64,000 nucleotides of DNA from positions 112,130,141 through 112,194,140 of the forward strand of contig CM043942.1 in NCBI GenBank assembly GCA_014529385.2, read 5' to 3'. Each line of letters opens with the position of its first letter. Within the stretch, counting starts at the first letter, position 1. The translations under genes were made by a program, and so were the position numbers. Positions 35,574 to 48,238 of the stretch are shown in pieces. Under the pieces are notes generated by a model. That model was not told where the DNA came from. It did no database searches and saw only the letters and a program-made list of their open reading frames with translations. This DNA is from Adiantum capillus-veneris (Eukaryota > Streptophyta > Polypodiopsida > Polypodiales > Pteridaceae).

Positions 35574-37366
35574 ATGAGCACACACTGGAGAAGGAGATGG
35601 AGATAGGGGAAGAGAGCTCTTCCTTAGCATGCACCCTTCAGAATGAGAGATTTAGGTCACAATGGCCCTTTTATATGGGTTTGGATCATTCACACATGGG
35701 CAACCAAACTTGCCAATCAAAGTAAAAATACTATCAAATGAGATATGTGGTGCACCTCTCATCGGCTATCACCCAAGCACCTATAGGACTGACAATCTCG
35801 GTCCATGACTCAAAAAAATGTGATAAGGCATCCTTCATTGGTTAGCATGTAGATTCCGTCCCCAAAAGCTAGTGAGGTGAAGCTCATTCATCGAGGTGGT
35901 AGAGAATTTGGGATAGAATGTTTGCAAAGCAAAGTCACCATGAGAGTATACAAGCTGAACCAATGGCATTCAGTTCAAAAACTAAGCATGCAAGCACAAG
36001 CAAGAAATGGAAAGATAGAGATAATGTGAAATTACAAAATCACATTTTCCAAGTCGGTAGCATCAATTAGTGAACGTGTACAATTAATGAGCTAGAGTGC
36101 TATCATTATTAGCTTGTCTTGCAGTTAATAGCTACACAAAATGTTAAATTTTGATCTCAACATACCTACTACCAAGTTTACAAAATCACGTATTAAGAGT
36201 GGTTACCTTATTGGTATACAAGGATTATGTGCATTTTATGGATGTGAGTAATGAGTGATGAGTGCAAGGAAATTGTCAGGCATTTCATGATTTTTGCAAT
36301 TGAGTACAAACTTTTGGTTTACATTTAAAGTTTAGGCCATGGGTTTTTCCACTCTTGATTTTGGCATTGATAATCATTTTCATTAATTAGAGAGCACCCA
36401 TTCCAGGATTTGGCACACGATAGTCATCAGCCTATCTAGAGTGTTTTATTCATGCACATGAACTGAAGCAATGAGCCCTTGAATTTGGTAGTTATTTGAC
36501 TTCTTTAGCATTAAGCTAGGCTCATTTTTCCTTTTAGACGACTAGACAATGTCTATCGCTAAACACCCCTAAGGTTTCTATCATTAATAACAAATTCATG
36601 CACAAGACTAGTTGGTCAAAGACCAAAAGTTAACCTAAAGTCATTCCATTTTCTTCAACGAAAATTAATAATTTTAGACTCTAAAACAAATTCATTTTTT
36701 CAAGTTACTAAAAGATTCCCATTTTATACAATCTATGTGGCAAATAAGAAACATAATTTCACAGTCTATGATCATGCCATACTAGCAACATATATACATA
36801 AACAAATTGTAGTGAAAATAGGAAATCAATCATGGAAGAATTACACCTATTCTTGTATGGAGTAGCTCATGTCATTGAAGAAGATGTCCTCAACCATGTG
36901 GATGGAGATCCATAAAAGTTTTCTTTATGCTCCTACACAACAATGTCAAGCAACAAGGCACTATACCTCAAGGAGGCGTGTCACTGTGTGAAAAGACCAA
37001 AAAAAATAAAGGAAATCAAGCTAAAACAAAATCTAGACCCCTAACCTACTTATCTGTCACCACTTGTGGAATTAAGGAAAGAGGATATTTTATAGATTGA
37101 GTGGCATCCCTAAGCCTAGGCCTCTATCTTTGTCATCTAGATGAACAAAATCATCCAATTCATCATAGGCGTTGGCTTCATCATCACTGACTTGTGACAC
37201 AATGTGTCACAAGGCCAAAAAACAAAATCATAAAGAAAAGCATAGGGAGAAAGGAGACGGGGAGAGAGAGATGATGGAGATAGTCTTTGCATGACCCGTA
37301 TGATCCCCTCTCTAACGCATCTCCCCTTTCCCTTTTCTCAATCCTTTCCTATGTTCACCTTAACCT
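34460..37366. other. long stretch without recognised gene
   Basis: AT-rich DNA holding the compound microsatellite at 35,404-35,571. I see no conserved coding segment on either strand and no clear element boundary. Confidence 0.45.
35404..35571. repeat. compound microsatellite (CT)n-(CTAT)n-(CT)n-(CA)n
   Basis: CT dinucleotides, then CTAT tetranucleotides (about 35,460-35,500), then CT again, then CA to about 35,571. Confidence 0.95.
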
Positions 37367-37429
37367 TTGTACACATCCATGCACCTCCTTCCCTCCCTTC
37401 CCCTCCTGAGGATAGGGAGGGCCATGGAG

Positions 37430-38565
37430 CTTCAGTCAAAACTTCTTAACAGTTTCACCTTATTCTCTTCTGCCAACCCTACTATCCAGAGAGAATTTTC
37501 TTTTAATACTCGGACCTCATCAAAGGCTGCTCCAAATCCTTCGATTCAATTTCTCAACCCATCAACTCTTGCCATCATGGGAATGAACGCATCAAACAAT
37601 TTCATCTACTTTTTTCATCCTCAACATCCTCAGATGTCTTACGCAACAATGGCAGGGACCCCTGCTTCAAGCTAGGATCATAAAATTTGTTATGTACATG
37701 CTCAAGGGATCGAATCCTACCCCAACTCCCTACTTCAACCCCATCTCTGGTTAGTATTCCACTAGTAAACTCCTCTTACTCAGCCTCTCTTGGCAAGCAG
37801 AGGAGATTCAACACTAAAGACTCCCATGCAGAACCAGGTACCCCTTTACATTTTCCCTCTCAAAATTTTTTTAAACCTCCTGCTCATGGGGAAAATGCAG
37901 ATGTGTCTAAACACTTTCCTAGTGAAAAATCTCATGATAGATCAGTCCCCCAAGAAAACCCCAATTTAATTTCAGACCAGGATCCGACTGAGCAAGAGAA
38001 TGGGGTGGTTATCCCCACAAGATAATTAGAGCAATGGTATTCTCAACTCCAAGAAAGAGTAGTAATTGGCCTTTGTCATGGGGTGAGACCCTCTCTTGAA
38101 GCACTCAAATCATGGGTATTTTACAATTGGGAAAACAAAAATCTCAAACTCACTCACATCCAATATCTGCCCAACAACTTTTATATATTTAGTTTTTATG
38201 ACCCGAGCTTTGTCTTACAGGTAGTTAGCCAAGGTAAATGGCTGATAAGAAAGACTACCCTCTCAGTCTTCAATTGGTATAAAGGCTTCAACCCTAGAGG
38301 CTCAAAACCCTCAAAAAATCCTGTTTGGGTAAATTTTCTTGATCTGCCAGCCGAATTCTATTCCTGGCTTAAATCCATAGGTAACTTTGTGGGTAGAGTT
38401 CTTGGACAGAGGGCAAGGCCTGGCATTAACCCCAAATGGGAACCCACAACTTCTAATTGAAATAGATTTAAATAAGGATCTTACTACCACAATCCATATT
38501 CAAGATTTTAATGGAAATTACATTCACCTTCAAACCCTTGTCTACAAGAATCTCCCCAATGCATG
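37430..38565 (+). pseudogene. LINE ORF1, 5' part (DUF4283-like), interrupted
   Basis: A Pro/Ser-rich start (piece from 37,687), a stop at 38,023, then a DUF4283-like domain in the same frame: LEALKSWVFYNWENKNLKL, IFSFYDPSFVLQVVSQGKW, FNPRGSKPSKNPVWVNFLDL. After a frameshift near 38,420 comes IEIDLNKDLTTTIHIQDFNG and VYKNLPNA. In plant LINEs the next residues are a CCHC knuckle, which instead resumes at 47,186 (CFRCFKQGHHIKEC). The break is therefore an insertion point, and CATG is found at both edges (38,562-38,565 and 47,182-47,185). Confidence 0.8.
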
Positions 38566-38632
38566 GGAGAGGCGGAAGTGCAAAATAGACCCGGTGGCCT
38601 CTACACCAAGACTATGCATGATGGCCTCATCA

Positions 38633-40315
38633 AGGGAGGTACACAATAGGGGCACCACCTAGCAAGATATGCGGCTAGGATGTATATATATACACAACCA
38701 AACATGCCATGGAAAACAATTTCAAGATCAACGCTCAAGTGTGGGATGGGGTGGTCAAAAAACAAGATGAGAGGAATGTTGAGTGAGTGAGAATGGGCTT
38801 GCTACTCGTGCATATAATATTAAGGAAAATAATGAGGTAAGGGAAACATGCAAGTATGCTTACTTCTCATACCAGAGGTGGCAAATCGGAACACCTTAAG
38901 ATGCAAGTAGCAAGATGATAGGAATATGAAAGGGAGAGAGAGTGTATGTGTGTGTATGGTGGCGAATCCGCACACCTCAACATAAGAAAAATGGAAAGAA
39001 CAAGCATAAACCATACTCACAATGAAGTGTATCCCAAAAGACACAAGGTATGGCACAAAGATGGAGTGTGTTGATTGCTTGGAAAACATGAATACAATAC
39101 GTAGCATAGGGCAAGAAGATGAGAAGAGGACAATACCGTAGGATGCATGATGGAGGGATGGGAGTCGATGGCAAGGAATATCATGAGTGTAGCCATCATT
39201 CTTCTTCTTGAAATCGTGCCTTCAATCCCTCATTACAAGTGTGTGGAGATATGGTGCTCATTTTGTGCATGGTGATGGTGATGGTGGTGTGATTATGGGA
39301 TTAGGGTTCATGCTACTAGCATGTAGAGGTGTGTGGGTATGTGATAGTGTGCATATGGGGTAGTGTGTGTGTGTGTGTGTGTGTGTAGTGTGGTTTTTTT
39401 GTTTACAAAAGAGGAGGCCTCCTTTTATCATCCAGGAGAGTGATTAGGGAAGAGATTATGAGCAAGAGGAGTTATTATGAAGTAACCTCAGTTAGAGGCA
39501 TTCCCCCAATGAGAGAGCTCCATGTGCCCTGCTTATTGACCAATTTCCTCCTAATTGCCTTCATCATGGCGAGCTTTGTCTCCATGCCACCTTCTATAGC
39601 TTGAGTCCAAGAGCTTTCTTATAATAATTGAGATAATCTTGACAAAATAAGAGAAAATATAGTAATAATAGAGAGAAACCTAAAAGAAATTGGTCTGTGT
39701 AGTTCGATAACCATGACTTCTTCCCAAGTGGACATATAGGCTCTACCATTTTGGCCATACCTCCCAAACCGTAGCTCCAAAAGTAAATAAAAATAGGGGC
39801 CAAAAGATCAGCTCAACGCCTACAACTTTGCTATTGAAAAATTTTTCCAATTCGGAATGGAAAAAATAGGGGAAAATCCCACAAAAATATATGTCCGTCT
39901 TTTCCCTTCCAAAAGTCTTTTAGGTGGTCCCCTCTTGACTTCATGTGCAAGCCTTGTGTCCGCAAGTGAATTATGCTTGAATTTGATAATATTTTGTTGA
40001 CTCCAACTCAATAATGCATAAGATTCTCCTCCCTTTCATTATTGACATTTACTCTTCACCTGTAGTGACTGTCAGGTAGTGAGCGTCGGGTAGAATCAGC
40101 ATCCAATGATTTTTTTTTTCTTTTTATAGTGTTTTTTCCTACCTCTCCTTATTTCCAAGATCCAAATTTGTTAGAACCATAGCTATGTACAAAATATACA
40201 TAGACTCTTTGTGATTTTCATGCATCAGGCCTCTCCTCCTCTGCGAAGACTTGAAGCCTTTCCATCAAGTGCATACCAAGAGAGAGGCGGTCCAAAATTT
40301 GAAAAGTGGCCCTCA
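38633..40315 (-). repeat. 3' LTR of the nested element
   Basis: About 1.68 kb, similar to 45,409-47,181 with many substitutions. Contains (GT)n near 39,365. Older than the pair at 21.5-27.2 kb. Confidence 0.85.
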
Positions 40316-40775
40316 CTAGCCCTCTCCCTCAAGCTAGAGACATAATAGTTGAGTTAGGCTACAACAAAGGAGTCGATATCTAGTTTTCTTTTGAACTAGT
40401 CATTGCATTTGGCCATTAGTGAGTTCTCTGGGACTTTCGCCTGTTTTCAAGAAAAGAAGTACGTCTTGACAAGGCTATATGGCTAGAGCATCAATGGTCA
40501 GCAACTCAAACTGCCTTTGAGTAAATGGAAGCATATAGCTTCCAAAATCTTGTGCCATATCCTCGAGGATCCCAAGTGAAGAATAGAATAGTCACGTGCA
40601 ATGTCCTAACAATAAGACTTCTTGCTTCAAGGCAAAAAGGATAGGATTTGTAACCACCATAAGTGAAAGGATTGTTGAATATTGTAGGTCCTTATAAGAC
40701 AATACTTAGGATCATGATCCCCAAGATTTTACCAAGAGTCCTCCATCTATGGCTTCCTTGTTGATGTGGAAAGTC
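40316..40775. other. interior of nested element, no clear gene
   Basis: Starts with the polypurine tract at 40,317-40,331. The rest shows no recognised domain. Confidence 0.4.
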
Positions 40776-42799
40776 CTAGTTTTCTTCAGAACCTAGCTTA
40801 CCACTATCAGTGAAGCTTGTAAAAGAGTCAATATCCTCTCGAGTGCTATAAAAAACGTCCATTGCCTTTCTTGAAATTGGTAGTAATGCACCAACCTTGT
40901 AGCTCAAAGACAAGCTTGATACATGTTGTACGAAAGTGCATAGCATATACAAACGGTAAGCTACAATCCATAAATTGAGAAACACTTCATCTTGATTGTA
41001 TGCATGCAAGACCATACTCCAATCTTTCTCATGTCGGAATTTATTCTTTTGAGCACCCCTTGTGCTAAGATTTCTCTAAACATTTTCTTAAATTCATCTA
41101 ACACAGTATGATCAAACACAATCTCTACATCTAGGTTGCTAGACCTAGAGCTCCAATAAGTTGCCACTGCAGCCAGCTTAAGGATCTCCTTAGGATGGAC
41201 TCCAAAATCCCACTCCTTGGTAACAACCATTTGAGTTTGTTCTGCAATTTCTTCCTCTAATTGGTGTAGTGCCAAAGAATTCATGCTTCCTTCTTGCAAC
41301 TACATATCTGGTGGATCCACCTTGTTGTGATCAGTGAGAATGAGACCCATGATTTCAAGAGAGTTGTCACTATCATTTGTTGTGGTAGATTCCTCCTCGT
41401 CTGATGTTGTAGTAGAATTGCTAGAGAGCTCATATGCAGTGGTCTCTAGGTCCATCCCTTGTTGCTTACCAGTCTTCATGTTGTATGGGATCTCCTTGCC
41501 CTTTCTATCTTGCATCTTGAGAATTCCTATGTCTAAATATTTCTTTGCTCTTATGGGCACGAGCCATGGTCTGTCTAGGATAATTGCGTAGCTCTCCCCC
41601 TTAGGGACCTTTGAGTCCTGCATAGAAACATCATTCACAAGATCACAAGATTTTGTAGACTCGCCAATTGTGAAATCTAAAATGCCAATTTTTTGTCATG
41701 GCTTAGACTTCCTCTTGATTGACTCCCCCTTGGCTTTTATCTTTTCTTCCCTTTGTGAAGCTTCCTCATGTATAGAGTGATTAAATCCCATGGTGTCTAC
41801 CTCTTCTACCTTGGTCTTACCTTTTGCTACTCCTTTGATGTGTTTCTCCTCCTTCACGTTTCCCTTATCTTCAAGACCGATGAAACTCACTGCCTGGTCA
41901 CTGGCTAGTGGTGCAGAAAAGGGTAGAATGAGGGTATGTGGAGGTGGTGGTGGATGTGGTTGAATGGGTGGTTGTAGGATTTTCACAGGTGGTGCTTGTT
42001 GTGGTGCCCTTGGTGGTGGTGGTCTTGCTCTCGGTGTGGTGAAATCTAGTTTTGTCTCGTTCCTCTGTTGAAATTTTGCCTCCTTGGGTATGGGTAGTAA
42101 TACATGCCATGGCTATCTTCTCCACAATTGTAGTAGTGGTATTCTTGATTTTGCCTTTGTTGTCCTCTCACTTGATCTTGATTGTGGTTGTGTGCATGTC
42201 CTTGTTGCACCAAATGCACATATAGATTCTCCAATTGAGTAGTGATGCGGCTCAACATATCTTGTTACCTTTCTGATGCTTCTTCTGGTTGGGTTCTCTA
42301 CGCTGCTATTGCAATTACTAGGGTTAGTCGGGTGTATCTTGATTCCTCTGACTCGTTGACTCTTGCTTGCATATGTAGCTTCATTTCTTTAAGGCGGGAT
42401 ACTTCCACTGCCAACTCATATGTTGCAGGGAATCTCCCCTTCACCTTGTCTTTAAGCGATGACCACATGCCAGCAACAATGAAACGTTCTTTCTTCTGGA
42501 AATTAGGTGCTCCTTCACCTTCCTCCAGTGAGGCAACCCATCGCTCCCACAAATTCACAAACATGGATTCGTAAGTGGCATACTCTAGAAGACCTCCCTC
42601 TTTTAACTCTATCAGCAGCTGCCATAATATTTTTGAGGTTGTGCCTCCACCAAACCTCATAAAGGCAGCCCGTAGTAAGTCCCATGCATCTTTGGTAGCT
42701 TGGATCAAAGCATTGTACCAAGACTTGGCCTCTAGTTTCATTCGTAGACGAAAGATTTGTAGTCGTGAGGCATCGCCATCCTTGTTGGAAACCACACAA
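40776..42799 (-). pseudogene. decayed gag-protease of the nested element
   Basis: Reading down the minus strand: a gag domain at 42,795-42,298 (LRMKLEAKSWYNALIQATKD; WERWVASLEEGEGAPNFQKK), a damaged zinc knuckle near 42,140 (YYNCGEDSHGMYYYP, with first and last Cys lost), a Pro/Lys-rich part at 41,986-41,696, then the end of a retropepsin-like domain at 41,638-41,300 (IILDRPWLVPIRAKK) with an acidic Thr/Ser tail (SSNSTTTSDEEESTTT). The layout matches the intact gag-protease at 22,678-24,972, down to the acidic tail, but sequences differ strongly. The part at 41,299-40,776 (HTVLDEFKKMFREILAQGVL) could be a spacer before polymerase. No polymerase is present. Confidence 0.75.
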
Positions 42800-43294
42800 G
42801 CGATGTCAAAGTTATCTAGAAAATTAGTAGTGATGTCTTCTCCCTTCTATCCACTGAATGTGGGAAAAGAGACACTTGCCACGGTAGTAAATCAATGAGT
42901 AGACCATTACATTTGTTTTTTTTGGAATGACTTAGTGATTCATAAAGGTTTATACATGGGTGGAAAACTTGAGCAGGAACTAAGAAGAGTGCAAGGCTAG
43001 AATAGAATAAAGATGCTTACATCAAAAGAGTGGTAGTAATCAAGAATGGGTAAGATGATGGGACATGGGGATCTAAGGATTTCATCAAGCATCGCTACTC
43101 CGAATAGGAAAACAATCTTTTTCTAGTATAATATCTTCCTATCAATGTACACGTTTACATGCATGTGTTGCAACAAACAAAAAGAAAACACTTCAGGCCT
43201 ATTGTTGTTATCCATGTTGGGTGTAGGGAAAGGCTTTGACCACTAGAGTTGCATACCTTAAGTGTTGACAAGGTGACACCTTCACCACAGGCCT

Positions 43295-43721
43295 CTACCT
43301 CGTGTTGAAATCCACATAATCCTCCACATTGGGTTCAAAATAGACTGGGTGAGAAGAGTCTACCTCAATTCTCTTTCCATTTTGCATGCGACGGTGACGC
43401 TTAGGTGGTCGTACTTGACTAGAACTCTCTAGGCCTAGAGAGAGCGTAGGCCCACTTTCTTCCACCAAATGCTTTAGTCTTTGTGGCTTGGACTTTGTGG
43501 TTGATAGAGTTGACGACTCTTCTTTTGACTGTTGGAGAGAAAACACTTGGTGCTAAACAAAATCTGACTAATGTGAGAGTGTTGATGGGGTTCTCAAAAG
43601 AAAAACTCACCGTTCTTTCTTCACCATCTTTGTCGGCACTCATTGTCAAAATTCTTTGGTTGACAGCAATGATGACATTTCGTAGTACTTCCTTTTTATG
43701 CCCTTGATTTGCGATTGGCAA
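43295..43721 (-). pseudogene. short frames upstream of gag in the nested element, unknown
   Basis: Minus-strand pieces reading MSADKDGEERTVSFSFENP and then, after a possible intron ending CTCCAACAG near 43,530, SKEESSTLSTTKSKPQRLKH and VRPPKRHRRMQNGKRIEVDS, which is basic. No family recognised. It could be a leader peptide or extra gene of the element. Confidence 0.3.
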
Positions 43722-45408
43722 GAGCAGTGCAAGATAGGTAGCTTACCTCTTTGATATTGACGATGGTGCAACCAAAGTTGTTCTGCGTTGGGAAGTGTGT
43801 TGTGCAGTGCAAAGGGTGCTAGCATGCGCATGGCAAAGGGATAAAGCAGGTATAAAGGTCCTGGGCAGACTGGTGACAACGGAAATGTATGCTTAAAGTG
43901 GTTTTTTAGGCCAAGGAGGCCCTCAAAATTGGGATAGTTGAGATGGCACGTCAAGATGTCCAAAATGTGGGAATGTGTCCTGGAGTGTAGTGTTCGAGAT
44001 TCTCTAGAAGCCCATCCAGACGGCTCGTCAAACGGGGCCACGTGGTGGAAGATGTGATGTTTCAAAGTTGGAAGGCTTTGCAGATCCTGACGGACAGGGC
44101 AGATACAGACAGATGGACAAAACTAGGGTCACTGGGTATCCTTGTAAAGCTTGAGTTGTGGAGCATGCCGGTCTTTTTGGATTGCCGTTCGAAGCTCAGA
44201 CAAGCAAGTTATGGCTTGAGGAATATTTGCAGGGAGTCGGGTATGTGCTCATCGGTAGGCACACCGAGATGAGTTTTTTGGAGTTCGCTACGGTTTTGGA
44301 AAGTTTCGTGCAATGTGAGGAGTCAGCCAAAAGTGACGGTTCAACGATCAAGTTTATATTAAACAAGATGCGGCTCGACAAAGTGGGATGCAGTTTACAG
44401 GGAGTGTGTACAAATGGTTCGGCCCATTTTCTTTCTCGCTTCGGTTATTGAGACCTGTAATAGTTAGATCGTGGTTGACATGCGGTAGAACTCTTGGTGT
44501 TTGATGGTAGCACAACGAAGCTACTAGGAATATTCAAGAGGCTTGTGCACATGTGAGCACCGATAGCATAGGAATCGGGTATTCCAACCTTCATTTTATA
44601 AAGATAAAGAGAAATAGTGGAACTTCACTTTTGGGGGGAAAAAAGAAAGCAAGAAGTGAACTTCTAGGCTAAGGAGGCAAAGAGAAAAAGAAAAAAATAA
44701 AGTGAGTGAAAAGGCCAAATACAGTGACGCCCGGCGCTATTGCTCAAAACAAGAAACTTCTTTCTTCGCCTTAAGAAAAAGAAGAGAAAAAGGTGAGAAA
44801 GGGTGACGTTTTTTGAGCATAAATGTTTTTCTTTTTCTTGGGCTTGGAGAAAGAGAATGGGGAGAAAGAGAAGCGGTCCATGCGCTCAAGGAGTCGGAGT
44901 CGCCATGATTGTGGATCGTCGCGAAGCGGCTCGAAAGAGCGAAGGCCTTGCAAGAGAGGTGGTAAGTGAAAACTGCCAAGGGAAGTAGTTGCTCTCGAAG
45001 CGAAGCGAACAGTGGATTTTTCGTCGAGGCGTGTGTCGACGGATTCAAGTTTGGAGGGAGGTGTGTGCCCCTCTGTATGAAGTAGGTGATGGCCATGGTG
45101 CGACCTACAGCAAGCCATATGGATTTTGTACATAGCGTTTTCCTTTGAAGAAGAATCTATCATTTTCGGATTTTGGTGTCGTCTTTCCCCCCTTCTCCCC
45201 TTTCTTCTTTGCTCGTCTCCAGGGTGTGTGGTGTCAATGTGTGTGAGCGTGTGCACCCCCCTGAGCCCGCTGTGTGTGTGAGTGAGAAAGAGAGAGGTGT
45301 TCAGTTGTGGAAGAGATGGAAGTAGGCAAGATTGGTGTGATCGTTGTCTAAGGATTGTGCGGAGTGTTTGTACGTTGGGCGAACTGCAGGCGAGGCCCCG
45401 CCTCATCA
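43722..45408. other. 5' region of the nested element
   Basis: Lies between the 5' LTR and gag. Plus-strand frames at 44,042-44,272 and 44,158-44,451 are protein-like in places (EAQTSKLWLEEYLQGVGYVL) but not recognised. It could contain captured host sequence; evidence is weak. Confidence 0.3.
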
Positions 45409-47181
45409 TGGGAGGTACACAATAGGGGCACCACCTAGCAAGATATGCGGCTAGGATGCATATATATACACAACAAAAAATGCCAAGGAAAACAATTTCA
45501 AGATCCATGCCCAAGTGTGGGATGGGGTGGTCGAAAAAAAGGATGAGAGGAATGGTGAGCGAGCGAGAATGGGCTTGCTACTTGTTCATATAGTGAGGAA
45601 GATGATGAGGTAAGGGAAACATCCAAGTATGCTTACTTCTCATGTCAGAGGTGGCGAATCCGCACACCTTAAGATGCAAGTAGAAAGATGATAGGAATAT
45701 GAGAGGGAGAGAGAGAGTGTGTGTATGGTGGTGAATCCACACATCCCAACATAAGCAAAATACTGAGAACAAGCATAAACCATACTCACAATGAAGTGTA
45801 TCCCAAACGAGAGAAGATATGGCACCAACATGGAGTGTGTTGATTGCTTGCAACAGATGAATACAATAGGTAGCATAGGGCAAGAAGACGAGAAGGGGAC
45901 AATATCGTAGGATGCAAGATGGAGGGATAGGAGTTGATGGTGAGGAATATCATGAGTGTAGCCATCATTCTTTTTCTTGAAATCACGCTTTCAATCCTTC
46001 ATTACAAGTGTGTGGAGATATGGTGCTCATTTTGTGCATGGTGTTGGTGATGGTGTTTTGATTATGTGATTAGAGTTCATGCTACTAGCATGTAGCACAA
46101 GGGTGTGTATGTGTAGGTGTGTGGGTATGTGATAGTGTGCATATGGGGTAGTGTGTGTATGTGTGTAGTCTAGTGTTTTTTTTTATAAAAGAGGAGGCCT
46201 CCTTTTATAGTCTAGGAGAGTAATTAGGGAAGAGATTATGAGCAAGAGGAGTTATTATAAAGTAACTTCAGTTAAAGGCATTCCCCCAATGAGAGAGCTT
46301 AGTGTGCCGTGCTTATTGACCAATTTCCTCTTAATCGTCTTCATCATGGTGAACTTTGTCTCCATGCCACCTTCCATAGCTTGAGTCCAAGAGCTTCCTT
46401 ATAATATTTGAGATAATCTTGACAAAATAAGAGAAAATATAACAATAATGGAGAGAAACCTATAAAAAATTGGTATATGTAGTTGTATAACCATGACTTC
46501 TTCCCAAGTGGACAAATAGGCTCCATCATTTTGGCCATACCTCCCAAACCGTAGCTCCAAAAATTATTTAAAAAATAAGGGCCAAAAGATCATCTCAATG
46601 CCTACAACTTTGATATTGAAACATTTTTCCAATGCGGAACGGAAAAAATAGAGAAAAATCCCACAAAAATATATGTCTGTGTTTGCCCTTCCAAAAGTCT
46701 TCCAAGTGGTCCCCTCTTGACTTCATGTGCAAGCCTTGTGTCGACAAGTGAATTATGTTTGTATTTGATAATAGTTTGTTTACTCCAACTCAATAATGCA
46801 TAAGATTCTCCTCCCTTTCACTATTGACTTTTACTCTTCACTTGTATTGAAGAGTAATATAACGAGTAATAGTTATGCTTCTATTTGATAATAGTTTGTT
46901 TACTCCAACTCAATAATGCGTAAGATTCTCCTCCCTTTCACTATTGACTTTTACTCTTCACTTGTAGTGACTGTCAGGTAGAATCTTCTTTTCATAGGTT
47001 TTGTTCCTATCTCTCCTTATTTTCAAGATCCAAATGTGTCAAAACCATCGCTCTGTACAAAATATACATAGATTTTTTGTGATTTTCATGCATCAGGCCC
47101 CTCCTCCCACGAAGACTTGAAGCCTTGTCATCAAGTGCATACCAAGAGAGAGGTGGTCCAAAATTTGAAAAGTGGCCCTCA
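45409..47181 (-). repeat. 5' LTR of the nested element, with internal duplication
   Basis: About 1.77 kb. Longer than its partner mainly because a segment containing TTTGATAATAGTTTGTTTAC through CACTTGTA is duplicated in tandem at about 46,757-46,967. Confidence 0.85.
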
Positions 47182-47185
47182 CATG

Positions 47186-48238
47186 CTTCCGTTGCTTCAA
47201 ACAAGGACATCATATCAAGGAGTGCCCAACCCTTAATCCCTTAGCTTCTCAAGAAGAGCCCCAACAGGAAAAGAGAGACTCTTTCCAACCTGTTCCCAAA
47301 AAAAATACAGCTAAAAACACCAATATCTCTAAAAACTCCAATCCCAGAAATAAAAACTCTTTTAGTCGTTTATTGGCTAATGTGTTTGACCCTTTTAACT
47401 ATGATGTCCCTCTAACCTCTCAGATGAAGGCAACTCTAATATAAATCCTGAAGAAGGTACCCAACAAGAAAACATTGTAGATTCTCCTCCCCTCACTAGA
47501 GTGCAGACCGACAGAGATAAAAGACTCCTCAAAGACTCTTATCCTAATAGACCTCAAGACAAGACCAAAGGGTGCTCCTTATCTTCTTCTTCAGACTTAG
47601 AGGAAGAATCTATCCCCAATCCGGAGGTGCCCAAGCATTTAAAGAAGGAAAAGATTCAAATCCAAGATAATGATTTGTTTTAAATGCAGGTGGAAGAGCA
47701 AGACAAGAAAACAAGAGAACACATTATGGTCTCACCATAACTCTCAGTGGACATATGGATGACTTAAGCAGAGGAAGAGAGACTACCAGCCCCTTCATCT
47801 GGCAATCCTAAGAGGAAAAAAGAACCTTCAAAAGATCCTACAAGGGCATAAATTTCTCTAGAAAAACCTTCTAAAAATAGCAAGAAATGAAGTGTCCTAA
47901 CATTAAAGGCTTTTTCCTCAACTGCAAGGGGCTCACAAATCCCACTAGAGCTCAAATCATTAAAAATTGGATTGTAGTTTCTAATGTAAAATTTGATTTT
48001 ATTTGCCTCCAAAAAATCAAAACCTTAGGATTCCAACTAATTAGCAACTTGAATAAGGTTGGAAGTCCTTTCTTTGGTACTACACAGACCATCCACCTGG
48101 TAAGGGAGGTGTAGCCCTAGACATCTCCACAAAATACAGCCATCTAGTCTCTAATGTACACAAGGCAAGTAATGGGAGTTGGGTAGCCATTACCCTTTTA
48201 AGTCCTTTCAATTACACTATTGTATGTCATAAAATCTA
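47186..48238 (+). pseudogene. LINE ORF1 3' part and start of AP endonuclease, truncated
   Basis: Continues the ORF1 broken at 38,565: the CCHC knuckle CFRCFKQGHHIKEC, then a Lys/Ser-rich region to 47,683. From 47,887 an endonuclease start reads NIKGFFLNCKGLTNPTRAQI and FDFICLQKIKT, matching the plant LINE pattern with DFICLQE; here the usual Glu after Gln is Lys. After a frameshift near 48,100 it continues GKGGVALDISTKYSHLVSNV and NYTIVCHKI, then stops resembling a LINE at about 48,238. The endonuclease nicks target DNA for target-primed reverse transcription. This copy is dead. Confidence 0.75.

Larger units (their letters stand above)
38566..47181 (-). mobile_element. old minus-strand LTR retrotransposon nested in the LINE
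   Basis: Direct repeats at 38,633-40,315 and 45,409-47,181 flank an interior with minus-strand gag-protease remains. On the minus strand the LTR starts TGAGGGCCACTTTTC. A purine tract (GAGGGAGAGGGC, 40,317-40,331) sits just before the left copy, so the 5' LTR is on the right. The 67 bp between the CATG duplicate and the left LTR (38,566-38,632) is unexplained, so the left edge is uncertain. Confidence 0.75.

Noticed and set aside
38558-38640. Exact left edge of the nested LTR element from TG...CA alone
   Set aside because: The CATG duplication, the LTR similarity start and the TG/CA ends do not agree here; the edge is left approximate.
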